Of a stretch of DNA of 39,196 nt, positions 16,692-25,779 are shown piece by piece. Position 1 is the first letter of the stretch; every line of letters starts with the position of its first letter. A model generated the notes under the pieces. That model ran no database searches. It was not told the origin of the DNA and worked only from the letters and a program-made list of their open reading frames with translations. The stretch is from Sporosarcina luteola. Lineage in GTDB: Bacteria; Bacillota; Bacilli; Bacillales_A; Planococcaceae. The stretch covers positions 1 through 39,196 of the forward strand of contig NZ_BJYL01000049.1 in assembly GCF_007991495.1 (NCBI RefSeq). Direction: 5' to 3'. The position numbers were made by a program, and so were the translations under genes.

Positions 16692-16731
16692 TATTTGTTT
16701 ATGGTGAGAATGCACAATAGGAGGGATTCGA

Positions 16732-16953
16732 TTGGCTTTTCCACGTAGGGATAAACCTGTTTCAGATTTTGTCGCCGCCCGTCATATTGACGAGGAGATC
16801 TCATTCACCCGTAATGATTATGAAGTGAATGGGACAATTCATAAGATACTCGAAAACTCCGTCATCGTGAAGATTTCCGATAACGATGCAGAACGGATTG
16901 GAGTCGCATCCAATCTCACCGTCGTTGCGCATAAGAACTATTCTGTAGATTAA
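16732..16953 (+). CDS. DUF2187 family small protein (YkvS-like)
   Basis: A 73-residue protein of the DUF2187 family, with a KOW-like small beta-barrel pattern: ISFTRNDYEVNGTIHKILEN, then SVIVKISDNDAE, then NLTVVAHKNYSVD. The last segment is the most conserved part of the family (VNHKNYKV in B. subtilis YkvS). Function is unknown. The start is a TTG, 5 nt after AGGAGGGA; no ATG gives the same reading. A terminator-like hairpin in its leader suggests control by attenuation. Confidence 0.8.
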   Translation: MAFPRRDKPVSDFVAARHIDEEISFTRNDYEVNGTIHKILENSVIVKISDNDAERIGVASNLTVVAHKNYSVD

Positions 16954-16961
16954 TTTATATG

Positions 16962-16995
16962 AAAAGGGCATCTCCGCAAAGGAGTGCCCTTTTTC
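16962..16995. terminator. Bidirectional terminator, DUF2187 gene / YeiH gene
   Basis: AAAAGGGCA pairs with TGCCCTTTTT around CTCC..GGAG between convergent genes. Confidence 0.88.
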
Positions 16996-16997
16996 AA

Positions 16998-18002
16998 TTA
17001 TATTATGAAATATACTAGAACAGACAGGCAAACAGATGTGATGGTCACGGCAATCAACGGTTTCATCGCGCGATTTCGTAAATCCTTCAAGCTGACGTTC
17101 AATCCGAGACCGACCATGGCGGCGGTCAATAGCCATGTTGTTATTGTACTGATCCCCGACATCACCCCATCCGATACCGGAATCGAATGACCCAATACAT
17201 AGCTTCCAAATACGCTTAGTAAAATGAAGCCGACGAGGAACCACGGGAATTCGATTTTATTCTGCTCCCCTTCTTCTCCTTTGCTTTTCCGCTTCATGAT
17301 GTAAATGAAGATAAAACATAATGGTACTAATAAAAATACCCTGCCGAGCTTCGCAAGCAGAGCGATGGCGAGCGCATCTTCTCCAGCAGGTGCTGCGGCA
17401 ATCGCCACATGCGCCAATTCGTGAAGGCTCATACCCGACCAAATGCCGTACTCGGTCGGAAGCAACGGCACAATCGGTCGCAACACCGTATAACCGATTG
17501 CAAAGACGGTACCGAGCAGCGCAATGATGCCGACACCGATTGCCGTGTCTTCATCTTTCGCCTTAATGATGGGAGCAACTGCCGCAATAGCCGCGGCTCC
17601 ACATACTCCCGTTCCAACACCGAGCAGTAGTGAAATATCTTTATCCGCCTTCAACCACTTTGCAAGAAGGACCATAACCCCGATGGCGAATGCAATGACT
17701 AGTACATCACGTGCCAACAGACCGAGTCCATCCCGGAAAACGACATCAATATTCAGCTTCAAGCCGTAAAGGATGATAGCCAGTCGGAGCAGTTTTTTCG
17801 AGGAAAACGTAATTCCTCTGCGAAGCGCTTCGGGATAGCCGAAAATTTGCCGGTAGGCAACGGCAATGATAATTGCGCTTGCCAGCTGTCCGATATGGTC
17901 GAAACCGGGCACTTTTGCTAATAAAAATCCTAATAGGGCAATAAAAAATGTGAAAGCGATCCCAGCAACCCACATGACATTTGCGCTTTGCTTTTCATTC
18001 AT
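16998..18002 (-). CDS. yeiH: YeiH-family putative sulfate/sulfite exporter
   Basis: A 334-residue membrane protein with about 10 helices, of the YeiH/UPF0324 family (putative sulfate exporter). Family motifs include ILYGLKLNIDVVF, the glycine-rich GVGTGVCGAAAIAAVAPIIK, and YGIWSGMSLHELAHVAIAA. In enteric bacteria YeiH is controlled by the divergent LysR regulator YeiE and is linked to sulfite tolerance; the same arrangement is seen here. The ATG at 18002 is chosen because AAGGAGGTG overlaps the longer GTG start at 18014. The substrate remains uncertain. Confidence 0.85.
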   Translation of the reverse strand: MNEKQSANVMWVAGIAFTFFIALLGFLLAKVPGFDHIGQLASAIIIAVAYRQIFGYPEALRRGITFSSKKLLRLAIILYGLKLNIDVVFRDGLGLLARDVLVIAFAIGVMVLLAKWLKADKDISLLLGVGTGVCGAAAIAAVAPIIKAKDEDTAIGVGIIALLGTVFAIGYTVLRPIVPLLPTEYGIWSGMSLHELAHVAIAAAPAGEDALAIALLAKLGRVFLLVPLCFIFIYIMKRKSKGEEGEQNKIEFPWFLVGFILLSVFGSYVLGHSIPVSDGVMSGISTITTWLLTAAMVGLGLNVSLKDLRNRAMKPLIAVTITSVCLSVLVYFII

Positions 18003-18038
18003 ATGTTGTAGCACCTCCTTCTGTAAGAGTAGTATGTG

Positions 18039-18053
18039 TTACTTCATAAGTAA
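18039..18053. promoter_or_regulatory. LysR-type operator candidate (T-N11-A palindrome)
   Basis: TTACTTCATAAGTAA is a perfect 6-bp dyad of the T-N11-A type in the 112-bp gap between yeiH and the LysR gene. A partial copy, ATAAGTAAAG, occurs about 30 bp further on, as expected for paired LysR recognition and activation sites. Confidence 0.65.
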
Positions 18054-18114
18054 AATAATTTATAATAATGATGATGATAAGTAAAGTGTTATGATTGAAC
18101 CTAAGAGGTGACGG

Positions 18115-19014
18115 ATGATGGATCAACAACTTCAAATTTTTGTGACAGTGGCAGAGAAAAAAAGCTTTTCACGTGCTGCTGAGGAGCATCATATGACCCA
18201 ACCTGCTGTCAGCCAATACATTCGACAATTTGAGGATGAGATTGGAGTAAGGTTACTTGAGCGTACGAATAAATACGTACGGCTGAACAAAGCCGGGGAA
18301 ATCGTCTTCCATCATGCAAAAGAAATTCTTGCGTTGTATACGAAAATGCAAAACCTTGTCGATGATCTCGCGAACAAAGCGAGCGGCCCGTTATCGATCG
18401 GCGCAAGCTATACATTTGGAGAATACGTGCTGCCACGCATTATCGCCAATTTAAAGCAGATTTATCCCGATATTCAGCCAACCGTTACAATCGGTAATAC
18501 GGCAACAATCGCCGATCTTGTCGCAAGCCATCAGCTTGATATTGGCATCGTAGAAGGCAAATTCAATGCAGCCAAGCTCATCGTAGAAGATTTTGCGGAA
18601 GACACTATGGTGATCGTCAGTACAGCCAACCATCCGCTTGCGAGACATAAGAAACCGCTCGAAATGGCAGATTTGGAACATGAGACATGGATTGTCCGCG
18701 AGCATGGCTCCGGCACGCGCGAAGCGATGGATAATTTGTTCGAGCAGCATGGGATCTTACCGACCAGGCTTATGGATTTCAGTAGCACGCAGCCAATTAA
18801 AGAATCGGTCGAAGCAGGGCTCGGCATTAGCTTGCTATCCCATTGGTCAATCCAAAAAGAATTGAAAAATGGGGACTTACGGATATTGGATGTCGCAGGT
18901 CTTCCATACCGGCGAAAATTTTCCACTTTGACAAATACACCGTTTCAATCGAAAGCTCTTGAGGTTTTCATCGATATTCTGCGGACAAATAAATTATTGA
19001 CGACGTTGAAATAG
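18115..19014 (+). CDS. LysR-type regulator divergent from yeiH (CysL/YeiE-like)
   Basis: A 299-residue LysR-type regulator. The winged HTH is at about 3-62 (LQIFVTVAEKKSFSRAAEEH, then HMTQPAVSQYIRQFEDEIG), and a periplasmic-binding-like effector domain runs from about 90 to the end (GPLSIGASYTFGEYVLPRII). It groups by eye with CysL, CbbR and YeiE regulators, which respond to sulfur or carbon metabolites. GAGGTGA lies before two adjacent ATGs; 18115 and 18118 are both possible. Orientation and the T-N11-A palindrome suggest it regulates yeiH and itself. Confidence 0.87.
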   Translation: MMDQQLQIFVTVAEKKSFSRAAEEHHMTQPAVSQYIRQFEDEIGVRLLERTNKYVRLNKAGEIVFHHAKEILALYTKMQNLVDDLANKASGPLSIGASYTFGEYVLPRIIANLKQIYPDIQPTVTIGNTATIADLVASHQLDIGIVEGKFNAAKLIVEDFAEDTMVIVSTANHPLARHKKPLEMADLEHETWIVREHGSGTREAMDNLFEQHGILPTRLMDFSSTQPIKESVEAGLGISLLSHWSIQKELKNGDLRILDVAGLPYRRKFSTLTNTPFQSKALEVFIDILRTNKLLTTLK

Positions 19015-19068
19015 AAGGAATTCCACTCCCGCCTATCGAAGTGAAAAGGAGGAGAGGAGCTGCATGCA

Positions 19069-19728
19069 GTGAGAAACATTATATTGACGGCAAGCATCCT
19101 AATGGGTGCTATCTATATATTTTTCATTCCCCAAGATCCGGTCGGCTTTAAGATCTTCATGAAACTCGTTCCGATGGCGCTCATTATTACATTCGCCGCC
19201 ATAACACTCCCATTCGTGTCACGGGAATATAAAAGAATTGTCATTGCCGGATTAACGGTCTGCATGGTTGCGGATGGAGTCATCTATTGGTTCATGGCTG
19301 GTCTTATCACTTTTTTCATAGGGCATATTTTCTATATTTATGCGTTCAAACGGGAGAGCCGGGGGCAGATTCCGAAATGGGCAGCGATCTTGCTTTTGTT
19401 GTATGGTGCGTTTATGGCGGTTTGGATTGCCGGTTCCCAATTCGCTAATGGCGAGTCTATTCTTGGGGTCGCGATCATTGCTTATATCGCAATCATTTTA
19501 ACGATGGGCTGGATGGCCATCCGTACACAGCTGAAACTTGCGATTATCGGTGCATTACTCTTCATATTTTCCGACTCGGTTTTGGCAATTGACCGATTCG
19601 TCGTCGATATCCCCTACAGGGATGCATTTGTCATGGTGACATATTATGCGGCACAAGTGTTCATCGCGGCAAGCATCGGAAGTCGGGTCAATAAGTATTC
19701 CGTGAATCGAAACAATCTGATAAGATGA
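19069..19728 (+). CDS. YhhN/TMEM86-family membrane protein (lysoplasmalogenase-like)
   Basis: A 219-residue protein with about eight membrane helices, matching the YhhN family, whose animal members TMEM86A/B hydrolyse lysoplasmalogen. Conserved acidic residues lie in helices, as in MVADGVIYWF, FFIGHIFYIYAF and FIFSDSVLAIDRF; the SDS..A..RF segment is a family hallmark. The bacterial role is unproven. The start is GTG 19069 with AGGAGAGGAG 8 nt before it, because the nearby ATG (19063) runs into TGA after two codons. It is downstream of the LysR gene and upstream of pepT on the same strand. Confidence 0.78.
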   Translation: MRNIILTASILMGAIYIFFIPQDPVGFKIFMKLVPMALIITFAAITLPFVSREYKRIVIAGLTVCMVADGVIYWFMAGLITFFIGHIFYIYAFKRESRGQIPKWAAILLLLYGAFMAVWIAGSQFANGESILGVAIIAYIAIILTMGWMAIRTQLKLAIIGALLFIFSDSVLAIDRFVVDIPYRDAFVMVTYYAAQVFIAASIGSRVNKYSVNRNNLIR

Positions 19729-19764
19729 ATAAAACAATTGTTTTTACTACAGGAGGTTTTTGGA

Positions 19765-20991
19765 ATGAAAGAAAAACTAATCGAACGTTTAACACGCTAT
19801 GCAAAAATCGATACACAATCAGATGCGAATAGCACGTCCACCCCATCGACACCAGGTCAATGGGATCTCTTGCATCTACTTGAAAAAGAGCTTGCTGAAA
19901 TCGGCATGGAAGAAATCACTTTAGACGAAAACGGTTATTTATTCGCCTCCCTTCCGTCAAATACGGACAAAGATTTGCCAGTTATCGGTTTTCTCGCGCA
20001 CGTCGACACAGCAACCGACTACACAGGCAAAAACGTTAACCCTCAGCGAGTCGACAATTATGACGGCAATGATATCCAATTGAACGCCTCTACAGTCATG
20101 TCTGTCGAAACATTCCCTGAGCTGAAAAATTATGTCGGGCATACATTGATCACAACGGACGGTACGACGTTATTAGGTGCTGACAATAAAGCAGGAATCG
20201 CTGAAATTATGACGGCGATGGAGTTTTTGATTCAGAATCCGGACATTAAACACGGCAAACTGCGTATCGCTTTCACGCCTGACGAAGAAATCGGAAGAGG
20301 ACCGCATAAATTCGATGTAGAAGCATTCGGTGCAAAATATGCGTATACAATGGATGGCGGGCCACTTGGCGAGTTGCAATATGAGAGCTTCAATGCGGCT
20401 GGAGCGAAAGTGACGTTCCACGGAACGAATGTGCATCCTGGATCCGCAAAGGACAAAATGGTGAACTCGATTTTGATTGCGAACCAATTCCAATCGGCGA
20501 TGCCTGCGAATGAAATTCCACAAGTGACAGACGGGTATGATGGATTCGTCCACTTGATGGATGTCAGTGGCTCTGTCGAGAAAACCGAGTTACATTACAT
20601 TATCCGTTATTTTGATCGTGAAACGTTCGAAGCACGAAAGCAATTGTTTGTCGACACAGTGGAACAATTGAAAAAAGAGCATGGCGAACATGCCGTCGAT
20701 CTTGAACTGAATGATCAATACTTCAATATGGGCGAGAAAATCGAGCCCGTCATGGAAATCGTCGATATCATTTCGGACGCCTTCAAAGTTCTTGAGATCA
20801 AGCCGGATATCGTCCCTGTCCGCGGCGGTACGGACGGATCCCAGCTTTCGTATATGGGTATGCCGACACCGAATATTTTCACTGGCGGGGAAAACTACCA
20901 CGGAAAATACGAATACATTTCAGTCGATAATATGGAAAAAGCGACAAATGTCATCGTCGAAGCTGTAAAGCTTTTCGAAGAACGAGCATAA
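19765..20991 (+). CDS. pepT: Peptidase T (tripeptide aminopeptidase, M20B)
   Basis: A 408-residue zinc aminopeptidase that removes the N-terminal residue from tripeptides in the cytoplasm. The di-zinc site is complete: H79 and D81 ([10 protein letters not shown]), D140 ([14 protein letters not shown]), the catalytic and metal pair E174-E175 (TPDEEIGRG), D197 ([10 protein letters not shown]) and H379 ([10 protein letters not shown]). AGGAGG is 8 nt before ATG 19765; an upstream in-frame ATG at 19738 precedes the RBS and is not used. The DMT transporter gene follows after 12 bp, so the two are probably co-transcribed. Confidence 0.95.
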   Translation: MKEKLIERLTRYAKIDTQSDANSTSTPSTPGQWDLLHLLEKELAEIGMEEITLDENGYLFASLPSNTDKDLPVIGFLAHVDTATDYTGKNVNPQRVDNYDGNDIQLNASTVMSVETFPELKNYVGHTLITTDGTTLLGADNKAGIAEIMTAMEFLIQNPDIKHGKLRIAFTPDEEIGRGPHKFDVEAFGAKYAYTMDGGPLGELQYESFNAAGAKVTFHGTNVHPGSAKDKMVNSILIANQFQSAMPANEIPQVTDGYDGFVHLMDVSGSVEKTELHYIIRYFDRETFEARKQLFVDTVEQLKKEHGEHAVDLELNDQYFNMGEKIEPVMEIVDIISDAFKVLEIKPDIVPVRGGTDGSQLSYMGMPTPNIFTGGENYHGKYEYISVDNMEKATNVIVEAVKLFEERA

Positions 20992-21003
20992 GGGGGTGTC
21001 ACT

Positions 21004-21963
21004 GTGAAAGCGATTTGGATCGGTATTCTGTCATCTCTGTTTTTCGCAGTGACATTCGTTTTGAATCGGTCAATGGAAATTTCGGGAGGCAGCTGGCTTT
21101 GGAGCGCCTCCCTTCGTTATTTCTTTATGGCCCCTTTTTTGATTGCCATCGTTGCTTATCGGAAAGGACTTCGGGACACAGGTAAAGCGATGACCACGAA
21201 GCCCCTTCCCTTTTTTGGCTGGAGCGTCGTGGCATTCGTGCTTTTCTATGCACCCTTGACTTTTTCTGCTGCGTATAGTCCCGGATGGCTTCTTGCAGGA
21301 ACTTGGCAATTGACGATTGTGGCAGGGGTTCTGTTGGCACCATTATTCGTGATCGTTGTGAAGACTGATCAAGGAGAAAAAAGGATTCGTCAGAGGATCC
21401 CCTTAATATCGCTCTTTATAACGTTGATCATTTTCGCAGGGGTTGTTTTAATTCAAATTCCGAATGCGAACAGTGTCGATACACGCACTTTATTGCTTGG
21501 CATCCTTCCTGTTATCGTTGCCGCTTTCGCCTATCCTTTAGGCAATCGTAAAATGATGGATTTATTGCAAGGAAGGCTTGATACGTTTCAACGAGTGTTG
21601 GCGATGACGTTAATGACGATTCCGGTTTGGATCGGATTTGCGGTCTACGCCATGTTCACTGTCGGGCCTCCGTCGATGAATCAAGTGATCCAATCATTAA
21701 TTGTCGCCGTCAGCTCAGGCGTCATTGCGACTACGCTCTTTTTCATGGCGACCGACCTTGTCCAACATGACCAAGGGAAGCTTGCTGCAGTTGAAGCGAC
21801 ACAGTCGACAGAGCTCATTTTCGCGATGATTGGTGAAATGATCATTTTACATATCGCACTGCCTGGCGCTCTTTCTTTGATTGGCATATTTGTGATCATT
21901 ATCGGCATGGGATTGCATAGCTATCAGACTGCGGTTGCTAAAAGGAAAGCACCGATCACGTAG
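21004..21963 (+). CDS. DMT-superfamily multidrug resistance efflux transporter
   Basis: A 319-residue protein with ten predicted helices in two EamA-like halves, resembling the EmrE-type multidrug resistance efflux family (PF13536-like) of Bacillales. The N terminus (MKAIWIGILSSLFFAVTFVL) and the helix near 250-300 (EATQSTELIFAMIGEMIILH) are typical. The start is GTG 21004, 5 nt after GGGGGTG and 12 bp after the pepT stop. The real substrate is unknown; export of peptides or amino acids would fit the pepT link but is only a guess. Confidence 0.8.
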   Translation: MKAIWIGILSSLFFAVTFVLNRSMEISGGSWLWSASLRYFFMAPFLIAIVAYRKGLRDTGKAMTTKPLPFFGWSVVAFVLFYAPLTFSAAYSPGWLLAGTWQLTIVAGVLLAPLFVIVVKTDQGEKRIRQRIPLISLFITLIIFAGVVLIQIPNANSVDTRTLLLGILPVIVAAFAYPLGNRKMMDLLQGRLDTFQRVLAMTLMTIPVWIGFAVYAMFTVGPPSMNQVIQSLIVAVSSGVIATTLFFMATDLVQHDQGKLAAVEATQSTELIFAMIGEMIILHIALPGALSLIGIFVIIIGMGLHSYQTAVAKRKAPIT

Positions 21964-22019
21964 AGGTAGCACAAACTTAGTTGGATACCCGTAACGCCAC
22001 AATAGTTCATTAGTCCCTT

Positions 22020-22102
22020 TTCGGTGATATATTTCCGGATTCGATTGATATATTTCCGAATTCAATCGATAAACTCTCCGATTCAATCGATATCCGGTGG
22101 GT
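22020..22102. repeat. Intergenic 21-bp tandem array 3 (TTCRATYGATAT core)
   Basis: Four units start at 22020, 22040, 22061 and 22082, each beginning TTCG or TTCA, then a GATAT/GATAA block, then TCCGGA/TCCGAA. It lies between the DMT transporter stop and the convergent DUF4184 gene, just before their terminator. Its core is unrelated to the other arrays, but the 21-bp spacing is the same. Confidence 0.75.
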
Positions 22103-22113
22103 TTTACATAATC

Positions 22114-22150
22114 ACACAAAAACGCTTAAATTACTGAGCGTTTTTTGTGT
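22114..22150. terminator. Bidirectional terminator, DMT gene / DUF4184 gene
   Basis: ACACAAAAACGCT pairs with AGCGTTTTTTGTGT around TAAATTACTG. It overlaps the last codons of the minus-strand DUF4184 gene. Confidence 0.85.
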
Positions 22151-22866
22151 CTGTGGAAGAAAATCGAAACAATCAACAAACTGACTAGTGAAGAATCGAT
22201 CACCCGCACAACAATGCTTCCGTATAAGTCAATCGGGATTGGATTAGTGAAAGACCATGCCCCAAACAAAAAGATTGCTAATAAAGCGATTGATCCCCAA
22301 TACATCAATTTTTGTACCTGTTCCGTACCCCTACCCTTATTATATTTTGCCGCCCGATAGGACATATATAGACCAATGGCACATATGCCGACGAATGTGC
22401 TGCCATGTTGAAGAAATTTGTAAACAGGGATATCCCTATCAAACAGTTGAAATGTATGATTAAGCACCGCTAATTTACTCACCATAAAACCATTGATGTG
22501 TGTAAACGAATCCCAGACTACATGAGTCAGCATGCCAAAAAGTGCTGAGTAGAGAAAGACAACTGCCTTCAATGCCGTAGGTGAATCCGGCTTTTTGGAA
22601 TAAGTATCCTGCAGGAAAAACGGCAAATGATTGAATAGAGGTCTATGTATAAATGCTTGATAAACTAAGTAAACAACCGCGACAACGGGTAGATTAAAAA
22701 CTATGAAGCCTAGAAATGTATGACCAATTTCTCCAGACGGTGTGCCTCTTAGAAAGTACTCAAAGTCAGGCGACATACTTCCTAACACCATTGCTAAGAA
22801 ATTTACATACTTGCTGTTTCTCGAAAAGGGCAATACTGCTGCCGGATGAGCGAATGTTAAGGGCAT
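22126..22866 (-). CDS. DUF4184 family membrane protein
   Basis: A 246-residue membrane protein with about six helices. The start MPLTFAHPAAVLPF and the later GSMSPDFEYFL and LTHVVWDSFTH segments match the DUF4184 family, where the His and Asp residues resemble metal-dependent membrane hydrolases (YdjM-like). Function is unknown. AGGAG is 8 nt before the ATG. It is monocistronic; its stop codon lies inside the convergent terminator. Confidence 0.8.
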   Translation of the reverse strand: MPLTFAHPAAVLPFSRNSKYVNFLAMVLGSMSPDFEYFLRGTPSGEIGHTFLGFIVFNLPVVAVVYLVYQAFIHRPLFNHLPFFLQDTYSKKPDSPTALKAVVFLYSALFGMLTHVVWDSFTHINGFMVSKLAVLNHTFQLFDRDIPVYKFLQHGSTFVGICAIGLYMSYRAAKYNKGRGTEQVQKLMYWGSIALLAIFLFGAWSFTNPIPIDLYGSIVVRVIDSSLVSLLIVSIFFHRHKKRSVI

Positions 22867-22917
22867 CTATTCAACTCCTAAAGCTGATTGTCAGTTCATA
22901 ACAGCATATCATTTAAA

Positions 22918-22960
22918 ATAAAAAGAGACACCAATTCTATTTGAATTGTGTGTCCCAAAA
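22918..22960 (-). terminator. Terminator of the SsuABC-like operon
   Basis: On the minus strand, GACACACAATTC pairs with GAATTGGTGTC around AAATA and is followed by TCTTTTTATTTT. Confidence 0.75.
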
Positions 22961-22999
22961 AAGAGTATTACTTACATATCCTCTTCACTTATCGATGTT

Positions 23000-24118
23000 T
23001 CATTCATACACCCCAATAACTTCAACGGCTTCCTCCGTCAACGAAGTGTCGACAGCTTTATCGAAATCGATGTCGCCAAGAATTGCTCCGTTTGCTTTAT
23101 ACGTGTCGTATTGCTTTTTAATATCATCGACGAACATCTTTCCATTCGGATCAAGACCCGTAACAAATACTCTCTCCCATAGATCGTGATCTTTCAATGC
23201 CGTATGTTGAACCATAATATCGACGATTTCATCCTTGCCGATGTCTTTAAAGAAGGCATCGTTGTAATCCCGTACGCCTTTCAAATAAGCGGCCATGAAA
23301 CGCAAGGAGACTTCATCATTTTCCATGAATTTCGGAGAAGCGAGCACCATGGCGATTTGAGATTCAGGTGCATAATCGGTCGCATCGCCGAATCGGACGT
23401 GGAATCCATTTGCAACGCCTTGAGCAATTAGCGGTTCGATACTAAGAGCTGCGTCAATCGTACCTGCGTCAATGGCGCCAAGCATTGAGCCGAAATCCGC
23501 GATATGGACGTATTCGACATCTTCCTCAGTCAAGCCTGCATGTTTCAGCATTTCCTCGTAAATGTAGCCATCAATCGAGTTTCTGGAAGACACAGCAATC
23601 TTCTTGCCACGGAAGTCAGGATAATCTTTAATTTCATCTACCATATGGTTGCCGATGACAAAAGTGAAATACGATTTACCTGGCATATTATGCCCTTTAT
23701 CTGCAATAATCCGAACGTCGATGCCTTGTGCAATTGCGTTGAAGAATGATGCAGTCGAGACGCCCCCTGCAATATCCACTTCCCCAGCGGCAAGTGCCGG
23801 TAGCATATCATCACTATTGGCGAAATCCGCGAAGTCGACTTCGATATTATACTCCTCGAAATAGCCCCTTTCCTTAGCGATATAGAACCCGGCGCCAGAA
23901 GCCGCACCATCCTCAGCAATCAATATCTTCACCCGGTCTTCTAGCGGTGCCAAATCACCGGATGGCGGTTCAACAACTGTATCCCCGGGAGCCGGCTCTA
24001 CTTTTTCCACCGGTTTTGTTTCCTTTTTGGCGCAAGCCCCTGCTAGTAAAAGAACTGACGCCAACAACATTAGCCATCCATACAGGAACTTTCTTTTCAC
24101 CATTTCTCCCCTTCTCAT
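23000..24118 (-). CDS. ABC substrate-binding lipoprotein, SsuA/TauA/NitT type
   Basis: A 372-residue lipoprotein. The signal peptide ends in the lipobox LAGAC (about residue 29), followed by a Pro-rich linker and then a periplasmic-binding fold of the SsuA/ThiY/NMT1 type: VKILIAEDGAASGAGFYIAK, then RGYFEEYNIEVDFADF, then GEVDIAGGVST. Such proteins bind sulfonates, taurine, nitrate or thiamine precursors. The start overlaps the ATPase stop as ATGA and has its own GGAAGGA, so translation is coupled; MVKRKF at 24103 is an alternative start. It is third in a permease-ATPase-SBP operon. Sulfonate is favoured by the sulfur-rich neighbourhood only. Confidence 0.85.
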   Translation of the reverse strand: MRRGEMVKRKFLYGWLMLLASVLLLAGACAKKETKPVEKVEPAPGDTVVEPPSGDLAPLEDRVKILIAEDGAASGAGFYIAKERGYFEEYNIEVDFADFANSDDMLPALAAGEVDIAGGVSTASFFNAIAQGIDVRIIADKGHNMPGKSYFTFVIGNHMVDEIKDYPDFRGKKIAVSSRNSIDGYIYEEMLKHAGLTEEDVEYVHIADFGSMLGAIDAGTIDAALSIEPLIAQGVANGFHVRFGDATDYAPESQIAMVLASPKFMENDEVSLRFMAAYLKGVRDYNDAFFKDIGKDEIVDIMVQHTALKDHDLWERVFVTGLDPNGKMFVDDIKKQYDTYKANGAILGDIDFDKAVDTSLTEEAVEVIGVYE

Positions 24119-24903
24119 TCATTTTCCTTCCGTGAACGTTGCACTTCGTCCTGCAAGTGTTTCCAGATTTCAATAAACTGCCCTGCCATCACGGGATCCT
24201 TCCGAATATCCTCAATCGTTCTCGGACGCGGCATATCGATTCGAATTTCGTGGATAAATTTCCCGGGCTGCGCACTCATAAGTAAAATGCGGTCGCCCAA
24301 TAGAAGCGCTTCATCGATACTATGCGTTATGAAGATGACCGTCTTTTTCGTTTCCGACCAAATTGAAAGAAGCTCTTCCTGTAAAATGAATTTATTTTGT
24401 TCATCAAGCGCTGCAAAAGGTTCATCCATCAACAGGATTTCCGGATCGTTCGCAAATGCCCGGGCTATGCTGACACGCTGTTTCATCCCACCGGACAATT
24501 CTTTTGGATAAAGACTTTGAAAGCGGTCTAACCCTGTTTTCTTCAAATAATAGTCCGTCCGCTCTCGTATAATATTTTTCGGCATTTTACGCATCTTCAA
24601 TCCAAATGCGACATTTTCCTTCACCGTCAGCCAGGGGATGATCCCCCTTTCTTGGAAAACCATCGATTGGACCGGCCGCCCCTCTTGCACGGAACGGATT
24701 TCGAAATCACCGACGCTCGGTTGTTCAAGTCCCGCTAAAATTCGCAGCAGCGTTGTTTTTCCACATCCACTCGGTCCTACGATACAGACGAACTCTCCCT
24801 CTCCAATCGAGAGGGAGATGTCGTCAAGTGCGGTCACACTAGCTGTTTTTTTGAAAAATGCCTTCGTTAAATTCCTAATTTCGATTTTCGATTTTCTTTC
24901 CAT
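24115..24903 (-). CDS. ABC transporter ATP-binding protein, SsuB/TauB type
   Basis: A 262-residue nucleotide-binding subunit. Walker A is at 43-51 (GPSGCGKTT), the Q-loop at 83-85 (FQE), the signature LSGGMKQR at 136-143, Walker B ILLMDEP at 156-162, and the switch H194 in ITHSIDEALLLGD. The last motif is typical of the nitrate/sulfonate/taurine importers. It begins 4 bp after the permease stop and overlaps the substrate-binding protein gene by 4 bp (ATGA), so the three subunits should be made together. Confidence 0.92.
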   Translation of the reverse strand: MERKSKIEIRNLTKAFFKKTASVTALDDISLSIGEGEFVCIVGPSGCGKTTLLRILAGLEQPSVGDFEIRSVQEGRPVQSMVFQERGIIPWLTVKENVAFGLKMRKMPKNIIRERTDYYLKKTGLDRFQSLYPKELSGGMKQRVSIARAFANDPEILLMDEPFAALDEQNKFILQEELLSIWSETKKTVIFITHSIDEALLLGDRILLMSAQPGKFIHEIRIDMPRPRTIEDIRKDPVMAGQFIEIWKHLQDEVQRSRKENE

Positions 24904-24907
24904 CGAA

Positions 24908-25729
24908 TCACCTCCAAGGTAACAACTTTTTCTGGAAACTGCGAAGCAACACGGAGAAAAGATAGCCGAAAAAAGAAATTAGGATGAGTCCGACATACAT
25001 ATCCTTTAACAGAAATGCTTTGTATGACGTCCAAATGAGATAACCGATCCCTGAAGTTGCCCCCATCATTTCAGCGGCGACAATTGTCAGTAGCGCAATC
25101 GCCTGCCCCATCTGAATCCCTTCCAGCATGACCGGCAAAGCGCCCGGCAAAGCAATTTTGAAGAAAAATTGCAACTTGCCCGCCCCGTAATTATTCGCCA
25201 CATCCAAATAGATTCGATCAATGTTCAATACACCGGCTGCTGTATTGATGACTACTGGAAAAAACACACTTCCTGCAATTGTAATGACTTTCGACAAATC
25301 ACCAATTCCGAACAGAATGATGATGATCGGCAGCAACGCAAGCGTCGGAATCGGCATGAGCGCCATAACGATCGGTTGGATGAAATGCCGTATCGGTGAA
25401 TAAAGCCCCATCAACAATCCGATGATGACACCCGGGATGACGCCTGCTAAAAATCCGGCAAATATCCTGTATAACGAAACTCCAACATGATCGACCATCA
25501 CGCCACTAGTAATCATCGAAAAGAAAGTACTAATAATGGCGGAAGGCGGCGGGAAAAAGCGGATATCCAATATTCCCGTCCTCGACGCCACTTCCCACAA
25601 AAGCAAAAGGAAGATTGGCGAAACGATCGTCAATAGCTGCTTATACCGTTCCTTTGATTGTCTTTGCTTCCATTCACGCTGTTCAACCTCAAACGGATCA
25701 TGAGCAACAGTCGCCTGTTCTTTTTTCAA
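24908..25729 (-). CDS. ABC transporter permease, SsuC/TauC type
   Basis: A 273-residue permease with about six helices after a polar N terminus of 30 residues. The helices include IFLLLLWEVASRTGILDIRF, and the ATPase-coupling loop (EAA-like) is in ANNYGAGKLQFFFKIALPGA, then LPVMLEGIQMGQAIA. The family imports sulfonates, taurine, nitrate or pyrimidine precursors. The start is TTG 25729 after GAGGTGGTGA; no ATG is available in the N-terminal region. It is the first gene of the operon, and repeat array 4 lies just upstream. Confidence 0.88.
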   Translation of the reverse strand: MKKEQATVAHDPFEVEQREWKQRQSKERYKQLLTIVSPIFLLLLWEVASRTGILDIRFFPPPSAIISTFFSMITSGVMVDHVGVSLYRIFAGFLAGVIPGVIIGLLMGLYSPIRHFIQPIVMALMPIPTLALLPIIIILFGIGDLSKVITIAGSVFFPVVINTAAGVLNIDRIYLDVANNYGAGKLQFFFKIALPGALPVMLEGIQMGQAIALLTIVAAEMMGATSGIGYLIWTSYKAFLLKDMYVGLILISFFGYLFSVLLRSFQKKLLPWR

Positions 25730-25779
25730 CGTTCACCACCTCTTCATATCAATAATATGTGAATGCCTATAGGTTTGGT

